Source: an uncultured Ignisphaera sp. (lineage in GTDB: Archaea; Thermoproteota; Thermoprotei_A; Sulfolobales; Ignisphaeraceae). From it: a DNA stretch of 64,000 nt. A model generated the notes under the pieces. The model did no database searches, had not been told where the DNA came from, and worked only from the letters and a program-made list of their open reading frames with translations. This document shows positions 37,000-46,056 of this stretch, piece after piece (the first letter of the stretch is position 1; each line of letters starts with the position of its first letter). The stretch lies in contig CALJEI010000004.1 of the NCBI GenBank assembly GCA_938074605.1, forward strand, positions 1 through 64,000, in the 5' to 3' direction. The position numbers and the translations under genes are program-made.

Positions 37000-37485
37000 A
37001 TGTCTACTAAGGCTAAACTATTGCTTAGCTTAGCATTACTTAGAGAATTCCATAATAAAGTTGAATACTATAAGTCAGTTGTTAAAAGAAATATACATAT
37101 ATATAAAGAATATGAGAGACAGTATAATGACGGCAATAAATTTAGAGCCCTGGAAAAAGAGATATTAAGTCTTGAGAACATTTACAGACAGCTTAATAAT
37201 ACTAGCATCTTTCTTGAGCATGTAATACTACGCTTAGAAACACTAATTACTGCAAATAATGTTGCAGTTAGTATAGCTATGATAAGAGATATCGTTAAAG
37301 TTCTTAGAAATACTACATCAAAAACGGTACCAATACTTACAACTCTCATAGATAACCTTGATGAATTAGCAAGAACTTTAGTCATTGAGATGCAGAATAA
37401 CGTACAGCTTAAAAATAGCATAAATGCTGCATCTACAGAAGCTAAAAAAATCATCGATGAAGCTAAAAAAATTGCTGGGATGTAA
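37000..37485 (+). CDS. ESCRT-III/Snf7-like protein (CdvB family)
   Basis: A 161-residue, fully helical protein similar to the ESCRT-III core of crenarchaeal CdvB proteins, which form membrane-remodelling filaments in cell division. The hallmark is the segment around residues 45-85 (ALEKEILSLENIYRQL, then LEHVILRLETLI), close to the CdvB pattern of ALEQVILRLET. The helices continue with IRDIVKVLRNTTSKTVPIL. There is no C-terminal winged helix and no obvious MIM2 proline motif. The length is close to the short CdvB paralogues. cdvA and cdvC/vps4 are not adjacent. Confidence 0.75.
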   Translation: MSTKAKLLLSLALLREFHNKVEYYKSVVKRNIHIYKEYERQYNDGNKFRALEKEILSLENIYRQLNNTSIFLEHVILRLETLITANNVAVSIAMIRDIVKVLRNTTSKTVPILTTLIDNLDELARTLVIEMQNNVQLKNSINAASTEAKKIIDEAKKIAGM

Positions 37486-37496
37486 TAACAATAGAG

Positions 37497-38090
37497 CTAA
37501 ACATCACTATAGCCCTTTACATATAAATATAGCCTTGCAGTCCTCATAGGTAAAGCAACTTCAACAATTTGAACTGGCTTCCATCCAGGAATTTCAAAAT
37601 CTAACGTGACTATACGTGTACCCTTCTTTAATTCTGATTCAAGCTTAGGCTTTAAGGCTTTATTAACGGATGTAAGTAAGTACATGTAGATTATTGTAGC
37701 ATCAGAAATGGGGGCCCTAAAGAAGTCCTCGTTAATAAATTCAATGCGACTTAATACAGCCTCTGATCTAGCATTCTCCTTAGCTTTTTCAATCAATGTT
37801 GGATTAATCTCTACGCATACACCTTTTTGTGCACCCTTTTTAATAGCTTGAATAACGACACGTCCATCTCCACAGCCAAGATCATAAAATATATCATCAT
37901 GCGATATATTTGCTAGCTTCATGACAATATCTAGCAGCTCCTCTCTTGTTGGAACCCACGGAACTCTAGCACCCTCATAGTAACTTGAGACCAAGCCTAA
38001 CACCTCTTCATAGTTCTGAAAGACATTCATATTCTGATAGCACCTAAAAATTTTTCTGCCATGATTACATTTATAGAGATAGGATTTCAT
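37497..38090 (-). CDS. aKMT-like protein lysine methyltransferase
   Basis: SAM-dependent class I methyltransferase closely resembling crenarchaeal aKMT, a broad-specificity protein lysine methyltransferase. Key segments are VPWVPT (44-49), the SAM motif DLGCGDGR (70-77), VEINP, EDFF, and the MYLLTSVNKALKPKLE helix. The product is 197 residues. A TATA-like element about 30 nt upstream (38116-38127) would start a leaderless mRNA at ATG 38090; an ATG at 38030 would remove 20 residues that aKMT proteins generally lack. It is convergent with the CdvB-like gene, 11 bp apart. Confidence 0.8.
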   Translation of the reverse strand: MKSYLYKCNHGRKIFRCYQNMNVFQNYEEVLGLVSSYYEGARVPWVPTREELLDIVMKLANISHDDIFYDLGCGDGRVVIQAIKKGAQKGVCVEINPTLIEKAKENARSEAVLSRIEFINEDFFRAPISDATIIYMYLLTSVNKALKPKLESELKKGTRIVTLDFEIPGWKPVQIVEVALPMRTARLYLYVKGYSDV

Positions 38091-38183
38091 ACTATATTAG
38101 TCGGTATATGCCTTCATTTAAAAAATATTTTTAAAGTTATAAAATTTATGGTTTTATTTTAGAGAGGCTATCGTTTATGAGAT

Positions 38184-38840
38184 CTAAGGTGGGGTAAAGA
38201 CATATATGGTGTCTTTTATAATCTTTTCTGCTTCGATTAATAGCGTATTAGTATTGAGCTTTACTACATTCCATCCAATGGGTTTCTGTTGTATAAACTC
38301 ATTCACAGGTCTTAGAGGAAGGTTTAATCCTTCAATCCAATAATGCATTGGGATTACAGCTTTAGGTTTAAGAGTTTCAATGTTTTTCCACGCTACTTTT
38401 GCATCTATAGTAAATGTTCCTCCTACTGGAATCATTAACATATCTATTAAACCTAATTTTGTAGAGTAGTTTACATCAAGTTCGTGGCCTAGATCGCCAA
38501 CATGAACAAATGATATGTTGTCCACATATAACTTATATACTATGTTTCTTCCTCTCCTTTTCCCCTTCTCCCTATCGTGGTAGGCCTCTATACCCATGAA
38601 CTTAATATCATTTATAGATTCTTCACCTACATGCATCGAAAACACATTGGCACTAGGTTTAGCAACTATGGAATAAGCATTATGATCAAAGTGTTCATGG
38701 GTTATAAGGACGATGTCAGCTGAGACTTTAGGTGTTTTTATACCAAGACTTCTTCCATCATGGGGATCTATAACTATGGTAGTACCTTTTGATGAGACTA
38801 TTTCAAAGCATGCATGACCATGCCATCTCACTATAACCAT
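38184..38840 (-). CDS. MBL-fold metal-dependent hydrolase (UPF0173-like)
   Basis: A 218-residue metallo-beta-lactamase-fold hydrolase. The N-terminal WHGHACFEI is typical of UPF0173 proteins. The metal motif THEHFDH is at 47-53 (His48, His50, Asp52, His53). Later ligands lie in VHVGDLGHEL and PMHYWIE. The substrate is unknown. It is the third of three different MBL-fold families in the window (others at 21053 and 25480). Confidence 0.85.
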   Translation of the reverse strand: MVIVRWHGHACFEIVSSKGTTIVIDPHDGRSLGIKTPKVSADIVLITHEHFDHNAYSIVAKPSANVFSMHVGEESINDIKFMGIEAYHDREKGKRRGRNIVYKLYVDNISFVHVGDLGHELDVNYSTKLGLIDMLMIPVGGTFTIDAKVAWKNIETLKPKAVIPMHYWIEGLNLPLRPVNEFIQQKPIGWNVVKLNTNTLLIEAEKIIKDTIYVFTPP

Positions 38841-38949
38841 TTACTACCACCTACTTACAGAATATATTTTATTAAGCATAAAAACTTGATAAAAACATAA
38901 TTTCTTTAACTCCTGTGAAATACAAAAGGTAAATAAGGGTGAAAAGCAT

Positions 38950-39291
38950 ATGGATATTGATCAACAGAGCGATGATACTAATGATGCTGGAAGTAACATG
39001 ATTAGGCGTAGATTTGAGTCACGATTACCGCAATATGATAATGAGGCAAAGATTAGACAAGCATTTATGATACTTTCGAGGGTTATGAATGATCCATCAA
39101 TACCTAGAAATATAAGAAGGGCAGCTATGTATGCTATAAGGGCATTAAGTGAGAAGAATTTATCACCAGGTGTTAGAGCGGCAAATGCTGTTAGCATACT
39201 TGATGAAGTTAGTCAAGACCCAAATATGCCATTACATGCAAGAACACTCCTATGGAATGCCATTTCAATACTTGAGACTGTAAAAGATTAA
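38950..39291 (+). CDS. UPF0147 family protein
   Basis: A 113-residue helical protein of the archaeal UPF0147 family, function unknown. The conserved part is the C-terminal 80 residues ([20 protein letters not shown], then [17 protein letters not shown]), with two related helical halves. The N-terminal 25 residues are Asp/Asn/Ser-rich. AAGGGTGA lies 7-14 nt before the ATG. The FAU-1 gene follows after about 50 bp on the same strand. Confidence 0.85.
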   Translation: MDIDQQSDDTNDAGSNMIRRRFESRLPQYDNEAKIRQAFMILSRVMNDPSIPRNIRRAAMYAIRALSEKNLSPGVRAANAVSILDEVSQDPNMPLHARTLLWNAISILETVKD

Positions 39292-39340
39292 AATCGAAGA
39301 ATTAACTAATATTTTATTGGAGTGGGTGGCTGATGTAGCT

Positions 39341-40774
39341 ATGCTATATAGAGTCAGGGGGCCATATGCTACAGCCTTAGCAAAAATAGTTTTAGACTCA
39401 GGCCATGAACTTGTTGATCTATCTAAAAAATTGGCTGAAAGAATTTCAATGCCTCAAAGAACTGAAGTACTACCTCAAGCAACAATAAAAGAAAGTGATG
39501 AAGATCCTGATGCTCTAATAATTGTAGGATACAAGGATGCTGTAGAAGCAATGCTTATTGAAATAGTGTCAAGAATACCATTTATAAGTTATAGATTTGA
39601 GGAGTTAGGGCCATATACAACAATAGCAGCAAGGCTGAAGGGTTTTGAAAGAGGCCAGTGCATAGCAGAAGTTCAAGGAAGTAAAATTATAGTTCAGGAT
39701 GTGAGTACATGTAACGAGAATGAAATTGCTATAGTACATGTTGTAAAACCTGCATTAAAACAAGACGATAAAGCTGTGGCGCTTCCAGGTGCCGCCATAT
39801 TAAAGGATACACTAGTTCTTCTAGATGATGGTGGAGGGCGTACCTATTTTAGTGAGCATATAAGAGACTATGATAGAAAAGCGATACTAACTACTATATC
39901 AAATCAATACACAAGACAGGGATTTAGCATCAGATGGAGGAGTACTGCACGCTCTGCACCACCAGAGAAAATTATTTATGAAATTGATGAGGCAGCTACT
40001 GAAGCGAAGAAGTTGAGAAGTATAAAACCAGTAGAACCTGCAATACTCTATCAAGGTGAAGCTATAGCATATATAAAACTATCACGGTCATCAAAAGAGT
40101 ATCTAGATGATGTTAGAAGATCTATTGTACCTACAACACCATATCATCATCAATTAAGGACATGCGGTGTGTGCGAAGATGCTATAGATCTTCTAGATAT
40201 ACTATCTAGCTATGTAGATGATAGGGTTGTAATCAATGCAATTGAAAATCAACTCATAAGATCAATAATTAATAGAAATGTAGTTCTAGAGCATAACAAA
40301 CCTGGAGAAAAGACTATAGAAATAGGGCCTATGACTATAGTAAATTCAGTAAAAACTGAACTGGGAACCATGATTATAGGGAAGCGTAAGGTACAAAAAA
40401 ATGGCATTTATAATGGTCTTAACATAGAGAAGAGGAGTGGAGATATAATTTATACATTCATACCATTGAATGATTGGTTTATCATACATCGATACACTAA
40501 TGAAAAGGGTGAGGAAAAGGGTCTATACATAAACATAAATACTCCTCCAGAAATATGCTATAACAAGGGTATTATTAAATATATAGATCTATTTGTTGAT
40601 GTTATAATTGTTGAGAATAACATAAAGGTTGTTGATATAAATGAACTTGATAAAGCCTACCAAAAAGGATTAATAGATATAGACACTATGTATATGGTTG
40701 AAGAATTAACCAAAAATATAGTAAATTCTATAGAAATTATTCGGAGAGTTCTTGGAGGCCTTTTCTTTCACTAG
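39341..40774 (+). CDS. Probable ribonuclease FAU-1 (RNase E/G-like with DUF402)
   Basis: Archaeal RNA-binding protein/ribonuclease FAU-1, which has an RNase E/G-like N-terminal part and a C-terminal DUF402 domain and is linked to AU-rich RNA binding and rRNA processing. The start of the product matches the family's V-R-G-x-Y-A-T-A-L opening. The middle has RTYFSEHIRDYDRKAILTTI and the Cys pair in RTCGVC. DUF402-like blocks (GDIIYTFIPLNDWF, then the acidic D-L-x-V-D-V) are in the last 110 residues. ATG 39341 has GGTGG about 11 nt upstream; TTG 39317 and GTG 39326 are alternatives. Its 3' end overlaps the convergent PhoU-like gene by 38 bp. Confidence 0.82.
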   Translation: MLYRVRGPYATALAKIVLDSGHELVDLSKKLAERISMPQRTEVLPQATIKESDEDPDALIIVGYKDAVEAMLIEIVSRIPFISYRFEELGPYTTIAARLKGFERGQCIAEVQGSKIIVQDVSTCNENEIAIVHVVKPALKQDDKAVALPGAAILKDTLVLLDDGGGRTYFSEHIRDYDRKAILTTISNQYTRQGFSIRWRSTARSAPPEKIIYEIDEAATEAKKLRSIKPVEPAILYQGEAIAYIKLSRSSKEYLDDVRRSIVPTTPYHHQLRTCGVCEDAIDLLDILSSYVDDRVVINAIENQLIRSIINRNVVLEHNKPGEKTIEIGPMTIVNSVKTELGTMIIGKRKVQKNGIYNGLNIEKRSGDIIYTFIPLNDWFIIHRYTNEKGEEKGLYININTPPEICYNKGIIKYIDLFVDVIIVENNIKVVDINELDKAYQKGLIDIDTMYMVEELTKNIVNSIEIIRRVLGGLFFH

Positions 40775-41756
40775 TTATTTCAGTATGGGCAGCACCCGCA
40801 GCTCTAATAGCTTTAGCTGTTGCCACCTCGGCTATTTCTGCAGCTTCATAAACGGCATTAATAGCTTCATGCGCCATTGCTAAAACACCATGAATGTTTA
40901 TACACTTTTGTATTGAATTTAGAATCTCTCGAGACATCTCTTCTCGTCCCAATAATACTTTCATGGCCAAATTCACATTCGTGGTAGTAAAGGCATTAAT
41001 CGATTTAGATACATAGGATGAAACCTTTGCAAAGATGTCTTTGAATACATTCCTACACTCAATACTGTTTTGAAATGCATCAAGGTTAATGTTGAGTAAC
41101 GTATTAGAAACTCTATCAAGTGAGTCCCCAATATGTTCAAGACTTTTTAGAACTATTGCATAGTCTAGGGAATAAGGAGGATCTCTAAATGAGGTCCTCT
41201 TAATTGCTCTAATACCAAGAAAGTGGAGCCTGTCAAGATCATCATCAAAATGTATCACCTCGTTTAATTTACTTTTATCACCAGTATTAAAGTAATCTAT
41301 TAAGAAGTCAAACATTGTATTTAGAGCTGATCGCATTGAAGAAATGACTTCATTTAAATCAGTATTAGCTTCATCAACAGAAATTTTTATTTTGAATGTT
41401 GTACCATCCATAGCTATGGCTCCAGGTAAACGCATGGCTATGGGATAGAACGCTTTTCTCACAATATCACGAACCTCTTCAACTACTATTATATCATATC
41501 CCTCTAAGTATCCTGCTACTATGAGTCTTGATAGTACATCAGGGTCTTCATGCTTTATCTTTATGCTGTGTATTATTCTATGTTGTGTAGCCGTAAGTGG
41601 TTTTATAAGTACATATCCGGAGCCTAGCGATACCTCAACGTTGGACCCTATTCCTAGACCTAGAACATTTAACCATTCCTTTGGAATAGTTATTCCAATA
41701 CTTCGTTCACCAACTCTAATAATCTTCCTTATATTTGAAGTAATTGCTGTGCTCAT
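40737..41756 (-). CDS. AbrB-PhoU regulatory protein
   Basis: A 339-residue fusion of an N-terminal SpoVT/AbrB-type swapped-hairpin DNA-binding domain (about 1-50, with SIGITIPKEWLN and GSNVEVSL) and two PhoU-type helical repeats (about 100-320). PhoU proteins act in phosphate signalling; the archaeal AbrB-PhoU form is usually inferred to regulate phosphate uptake genes. No pst transporter is in the window. A near-palindrome over its promoter (41797-41820) is a candidate operator for autoregulation. Confidence 0.82.
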   Translation of the reverse strand: MSTAITSNIRKIIRVGERSIGITIPKEWLNVLGLGIGSNVEVSLGSGYVLIKPLTATQHRIIHSIKIKHEDPDVLSRLIVAGYLEGYDIIVVEEVRDIVRKAFYPIAMRLPGAIAMDGTTFKIKISVDEANTDLNEVISSMRSALNTMFDFLIDYFNTGDKSKLNEVIHFDDDLDRLHFLGIRAIKRTSFRDPPYSLDYAIVLKSLEHIGDSLDRVSNTLLNINLDAFQNSIECRNVFKDIFAKVSSYVSKSINAFTTTNVNLAMKVLLGREEMSREILNSIQKCINIHGVLAMAHEAINAVYEAAEIAEVATAKAIRAAGAAHTEITSERKGLQELSE

Positions 41757-41796
41757 ATTACCACTTAATTATACTTTCTTATTTAATATCGTTACA

Positions 41797-41820
41797 ACAG
41801 TTTATAAATTTTATAACTGT
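41797..41820. promoter_or_regulatory. Near-palindrome over the promoter of the AbrB-PhoU gene
   Basis: The 24-bp element opens with ACAGTTTATAAA and closes with TTTTATAACTGT, so the two halves are inverted repeats with a one-base offset. It includes a TATA-like core on both strands. It lies 41-64 bp upstream of the AbrB-PhoU start and about 85 bp before apgM. It is a good candidate binding site for a dimeric regulator such as the AbrB-domain protein itself. Confidence 0.5.
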
Positions 41821-41903
41821 ATATATGGTATATAATGTCATGAGACTACTTTACTAAACATTTTTATTCTAGTGACTGTAATAATCTGTGGGTGTTAGTC
41901 GCA

Positions 41904-43187
41904 ATGAAGGCCATGATTATTGTCATTGATGGTATGGGGGATACATTGAAATATAGACCCACATCTTTAGAATTAGCTTTAAAACCAGGTATGGATATGC
42001 TGGCTAAAAAATCTATTGCTGGGTGTTTTTATCCAATTGATAGCGAAACTTCTCCAGAAAGCGATGCTGCTGTATTTTCTCTACTTGGTTATGATCCTAG
42101 AAAAATTAGCGTTGGTAGAGGACTTTTAGAGGCACTTGGTGTTGGAATAAGAATTAGAGAAGGTTATGAAGTTGCATTTAGAGCTAATTTTGCTACAATT
42201 GAGCCTAGTAGTAGAAGAATTATTGACAGAAGGGTAGGGAGAAGCTTAACATCAGAAGAAGCACAAAAACTTGCCCAATCCATTGATCAAATTAAGCTAG
42301 GCATTTATAATGGATATGCAAGAGTTGTTGCATCCATAGGACATAGGGCTATTGTTATTATAGGTAGTAGTGATAGAATGCTGAGTGCAGAGGTATCCAA
42401 TACTGATCCTGCTTATGATAAAGAGGGTAGGCTTTCAATTGCATTAAAAAGTTTCAGACCATTTGTGGAACCGTGTAGAGCTTTAGACAATTCAGAATCA
42501 GCTAAAATCACATGTGAGCTTGTTAATGAATTTACAAACAAAATTGTGGATATATTAGAGAATCACCCTGTAAACATCCAACGTGCAGAGAAGGGATTGC
42601 CAAAGGCTAACATACTACTTCTTCGAGATGCTGAAAATAGATATCCATCTATAGAGCCCATAAATAAGCTCTATAGTAAATCATTTGGTATTGTTGCAGA
42701 AATGCCCGTTGAGAAAGGCATAGGGACAATTCTTGGTATGGATGTAGCATTTGTATCACCACCAAGTGGAGATCCGCAAGTAGATTATAGTGAGAGATTA
42801 AGAGCGTCTTTAAGACTCTTGGAGAAGAATGATGTTATTTATATACATCTCAAAGGACCTGATGAACCAGGGCATGATGGGGAGAAGGATAGAAAGATTA
42901 AGGCGATAGAGGTTATAGACCGCTACTTTATTCAACCCCTTATAGAAAGTGTAGACTTAAACAATACTGCCATAATTATTACATCAGATCATGCTACACC
43001 ACCAGAATTAAGAGCCCACAGTAGCGATCCAGTACCAATAATAATTGCCTATAATGGTTTAAAAAGAATTGATGGACTTGAAAAGTTTACGGAATATGAA
43101 TGCTGTAGTAGGGGATCCCTGGGAATAATCACAAATGGTTTTAATGTTCTCAAAAAAATATTTGCGGTCTTAGAAGGTCAGCTATAA
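41904..43187 (+). CDS. apgM: 2,3-bisphosphoglycerate-independent phosphoglycerate mutase (archaeal)
   Basis: Interconverts 3- and 2-phosphoglycerate, feeding enolase. Metal motif IDGMGD is at 8-13, and the catalytic serine is Ser53 in SPESDAAVFSLLGYDP. The C-terminal metal-binding blocks are HLKGPDEPGHDG and TSDHATPPELRAHSSDPVP. The product from ATG 41904 is 427 residues, normal for ApgM. This ATG has GGGTG 9 nt upstream; a GTG at 41892 overlaps that site and is unlikely. A ROK sugar kinase gene follows on the same strand. Confidence 0.95.
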   Translation: MKAMIIVIDGMGDTLKYRPTSLELALKPGMDMLAKKSIAGCFYPIDSETSPESDAAVFSLLGYDPRKISVGRGLLEALGVGIRIREGYEVAFRANFATIEPSSRRIIDRRVGRSLTSEEAQKLAQSIDQIKLGIYNGYARVVASIGHRAIVIIGSSDRMLSAEVSNTDPAYDKEGRLSIALKSFRPFVEPCRALDNSESAKITCELVNEFTNKIVDILENHPVNIQRAEKGLPKANILLLRDAENRYPSIEPINKLYSKSFGIVAEMPVEKGIGTILGMDVAFVSPPSGDPQVDYSERLRASLRLLEKNDVIYIHLKGPDEPGHDGEKDRKIKAIEVIDRYFIQPLIESVDLNNTAIIITSDHATPPELRAHSSDPVPIIIAYNGLKRIDGLEKFTEYECCSRGSLGIITNGFNVLKKIFAVLEGQL

Positions 43188-43266
43188 TAGTCTACTTATA
43201 TGATGATAGCACCTCCTACCTGAGTTATGATGAACGGTAAGAGTGCTGAATATTTATAAAAAATTA

Positions 43267-44283
43267 ATGGTGTATACCTTGAAAGGATGTGTAGTAGGGG
43301 TAGATATAGGGGCAACATGGACAAGAATTGCGTTAGCAGACTTAAGTGGAACAATTTTAGATAAATACATTTTTAGAACTCCAAAAGAGGGTGATAAATA
43401 TACAATTGCAAATACTATAACTACAAATATTATTCAGCGCTACAAAGAATATACCGTTGATATAAAGGCTATTGGAATAGGTACAGCAGGACCTATTGAA
43501 TTATCAACAGGAATGGTTATCAACTCGCCAAATATTCCTATACGCACCTTTGAGCTTGCAAGACCCATTCAGGATACATTAAAAAAACCTGTTATAATGG
43601 TTAATGACTGTGTAGCTGCAGTTTGGGGAGAGAAGATACTTGGCTTAGGAAAAGACTATAGTAATATAGTGTATATAACAATAAGCAGTGGAATAGGTGG
43701 CGGCATGATTGTAAATGATACATTATTACTGGGTAAGATGGGGAATGCACATGAAATTGGGCACACCATAGTAGATGTAAGTGGCAAAATGAGGTGTGGA
43801 TGTGGAGGATATGGTCATTGGGAAGCATATGCCAGTGGTGTAAACATACCAAGATTTGCAAGGGTTCTTTTAAATGAAATAAGTATAGATGCAGATGAGA
43901 AAGAGTCGCCCATATACAGAGCATTTATGGAGGAAACTCTATCAACAGAGCTAATTTATAGTGAAGCTACCAAAGGAGATAAACTTGCACTTAAAATAGT
44001 AAATGAAATTAATAAGTATAATATAGCAGGTTTTGAAAATACTATAAACCTTTATGATCCAGAATTGATATCAGTAGGCGGTGCAGTTATACTAAGAAAT
44101 AAAGATATTGTATTTAAAAGAATAGTCGATGGCATTGCGAATTCGAAGGGTGTAGTAACTTCTTTGCCAAAAATTGTAATTACACCGTTTGGAGATGATA
44201 TTGTGCTTATAGGTGCAGTAGCATTAGCTTTAACACCTCCGCAAAATCTCATTAAGATGCTTAAGTATATCCAATATGTTTGA
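43267..44283 (+). CDS. ROK-family sugar kinase (glucokinase-like)
   Basis: ATP-dependent hexose kinase of the ROK family. The ATP-binding start GVDIGATWTRIA is clear, and the catalytic Asp is in MVNDCVAAVWGE. The sugar-binding EIGH motif is followed by the zinc loop MRCGCGGYGHWEAY. In this loop the third cysteine of the usual C-x-C-x4-C pattern is a histidine. Archaeal ROK enzymes often use several hexoses, so the substrate is left open. ATG 43267 is used; TTG 43279 with GGTG just upstream is an alternative. The next gene begins 6 bp after its stop. Confidence 0.88.
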   Translation: MVYTLKGCVVGVDIGATWTRIALADLSGTILDKYIFRTPKEGDKYTIANTITTNIIQRYKEYTVDIKAIGIGTAGPIELSTGMVINSPNIPIRTFELARPIQDTLKKPVIMVNDCVAAVWGEKILGLGKDYSNIVYITISSGIGGGMIVNDTLLLGKMGNAHEIGHTIVDVSGKMRCGCGGYGHWEAYASGVNIPRFARVLLNEISIDADEKESPIYRAFMEETLSTELIYSEATKGDKLALKIVNEINKYNIAGFENTINLYDPELISVGGAVILRNKDIVFKRIVDGIANSKGVVTSLPKIVITPFGDDIVLIGAVALALTPPQNLIKMLKYIQYV

Positions 44284-44289
44284 AGATTT

Positions 44290-45234
44290 ATGCCGCAAAG
44301 AACTATTACATTAAATAAAAGGATTGATATAAATAAATTGTTTTACCCATCTTTTATTCTTCCACTATTTGAAATAGATGTAGAGACAGGAACTCTTTTT
44401 AAGAGATGGGGCTACTGTAGGAATCTTAAGATAAGAAGAGATGATAATAACATTTTGGTAACTCATGAAGAGAGGGTATGTCTTGATTATGTAGATGAGA
44501 TTCTGGGGTTATGGTTTGATATCAATAGGTATAGGAGGAACATTAGTAGAAACTATCTAGAATTAATTGACAGAATAATGGAAATGCATGGTGAGCTGGG
44601 AATTGCAACATCGTCTAACGATGATATTGAAATCTTCTCATCGATATTTTTGTCACGTATAACAGACTTTCACAGAAATACTGTTAGATGGCTTAGAAGC
44701 ATACTCTCTATACATGGAAGTCTGGATAGAATTCTACATTTGAATAACTACAATAATATCTTTAAGAATATTAGCAATAGCTTTCAAATTAGACAGCTAA
44801 TAACAGCTCTTAAGGATTATATTGGTGTAAGGGATACAGTATTTAGGTATAGGAATTATATTTATGACGTCAAGAATACTCTTTTTAAGATAAAGTTTGT
44901 AGGACCAAAGGTTGTATATGCATACATACTCTTTATTCTAAAGAATACCAGCTATGCGCCAATAGATAGAAATTTTTTAAAATTTCTTAAAACATTTGCC
45001 ATAACACAAACACTTATTGGGAGGATACCCCAAAAAAGATGGTGTGCAACATATATTTGTGAACTCTGTAAATATAGAGAGGAATGCACATTACATAAAG
45101 TTAGAAGTGTTTTTGGTTATATGAGTGGATGGTTTCAAACTATTGCATATCTTCATATCAAAACAATGTGTAACATAGGGAAATGTAATATCTGTAAGCT
45201 TAAAGAAATATGTGTTAGCAGTCAAATATATTAA
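44290..45234 (+). CDS. HhH-GPD DNA-glycosylase-like protein with two cysteine quartets
   Basis: A 314-residue protein resembling the HhH-GPD base-excision glycosylases. A helical domain contains FSSIFLSRITDFHRNTVRW, then a helix-hairpin-helix-like segment FVGPKVVYAYILF followed by APIDRN, where the Asp fits the catalytic position. The C-terminus carries Cys252, 257, 260, 266 and again Cys294, 299, 302, 308. Both quartets have exactly C-x4-C-x2-C-x5-C spacing, similar to the [4Fe-4S] loop of endonuclease III (C-x6-C-x2-C-x5-C). It follows the ROK gene by 6 bp and overlaps the convergent nep1 gene by 20 bp. Base specificity is unknown. Confidence 0.65.
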   Translation: MPQRTITLNKRIDINKLFYPSFILPLFEIDVETGTLFKRWGYCRNLKIRRDDNNILVTHEERVCLDYVDEILGLWFDINRYRRNISRNYLELIDRIMEMHGELGIATSSNDDIEIFSSIFLSRITDFHRNTVRWLRSILSIHGSLDRILHLNNYNNIFKNISNSFQIRQLITALKDYIGVRDTVFRYRNYIYDVKNTLFKIKFVGPKVVYAYILFILKNTSYAPIDRNFLKFLKTFAITQTLIGRIPQKRWCATYICELCKYREECTLHKVRSVFGYMSGWFQTIAYLHIKTMCNIGKCNICKLKEICVSSQIY

Positions 45235-45919
45235 GAGCATTTTCAATACCCTCTATTACTCTTGAAAGCACAATCCATGCTTCAAGAACTTTTGGGTATA
45301 TAGATATCTTTTTAGTTGCAAGCTTTAAGGTAGATTCTTCAAAATCACCATGCTGAAATCCACCGATAATTATGCAGACCTTTCTATCGTTATTCATAAG
45401 ACTAGCAATGAAATTACCTAGAGTATCTGGGGATCGTTTAATTCCTTTTTCATGTAACAATATAATTTCGTCAAAACCTTTTTCATACATAAATTGTTGC
45501 AGAGATCTTTTCTCTACAACCATTAAAGGCTTACTAGAATTTGGGGGAACCTTTCCTAGCTTAAGGAGCTGTTCCATTAAGCCTACAAATCTATTATAGT
45601 TCCGTGGAATTCTAGTTTTAGGATCCACATGTATTATTATGTCATTTAATGTGTGTATATAGAACCTTAGTAAACCAGAGTCGTTTAATGGTGAAGATAA
45701 TGCAAGGAGAAGGGATATATGGACTATATCGGGACGGCCACGTTTGTACCACTTTGGCAATGATTTCATGGCTCTATAATGTAACGATATATCTAAGAGG
45801 ATATCACATGCCTTCTTTCCTTTCTTTTTAGCGCTATTTATTACAGTACTGTGAATCTGTATTTCTTTTGGTATGAGTTCTAAACCGGATTCTGCTAAAA
45901 CTATTGTTAGTGGATACAT
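45215..45919 (-). CDS. nep1: rRNA pseudouridine N1-methyltransferase Nep1
   Basis: SPOUT-fold methyltransferase of the Nep1/Emg1 family, which methylates a 16S rRNA pseudouridine (position 914 in archaeal numbering) and aids small-subunit assembly. Family blocks are KSLPKWYKRGRPDIVHISLL, YIHTLNDIIIHV, and IPRNYNRFVGLMEQL. The C-terminal SAM-binding region has IIGGFQHGDF. ATG 45919 gives 234 residues and begins at the family's first strand; an upstream TTG at 45934 adds five. Confidence 0.93.
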   Translation of the reverse strand: MYPLTIVLAESGLELIPKEIQIHSTVINSAKKKGKKACDILLDISLHYRAMKSLPKWYKRGRPDIVHISLLLALSSPLNDSGLLRFYIHTLNDIIIHVDPKTRIPRNYNRFVGLMEQLLKLGKVPPNSSKPLMVVEKRSLQQFMYEKGFDEIILLHEKGIKRSPDTLGNFIASLMNNDRKVCIIIGGFQHGDFEESTLKLATKKISIYPKVLEAWIVLSRVIEGIENALNIFDC

Positions 45920-46056
45920 TTCAATCCCTATCAATTTTTAGCTCATATCTGTAGCAGGTAAAAATATATTGTAGTTCACATCTAAAATATTTGCTCAATA
46001 ATTTAAAATTCTAAATATAATCTAGTGTATGGAAAAACATTGGTTGGGTGATTATA

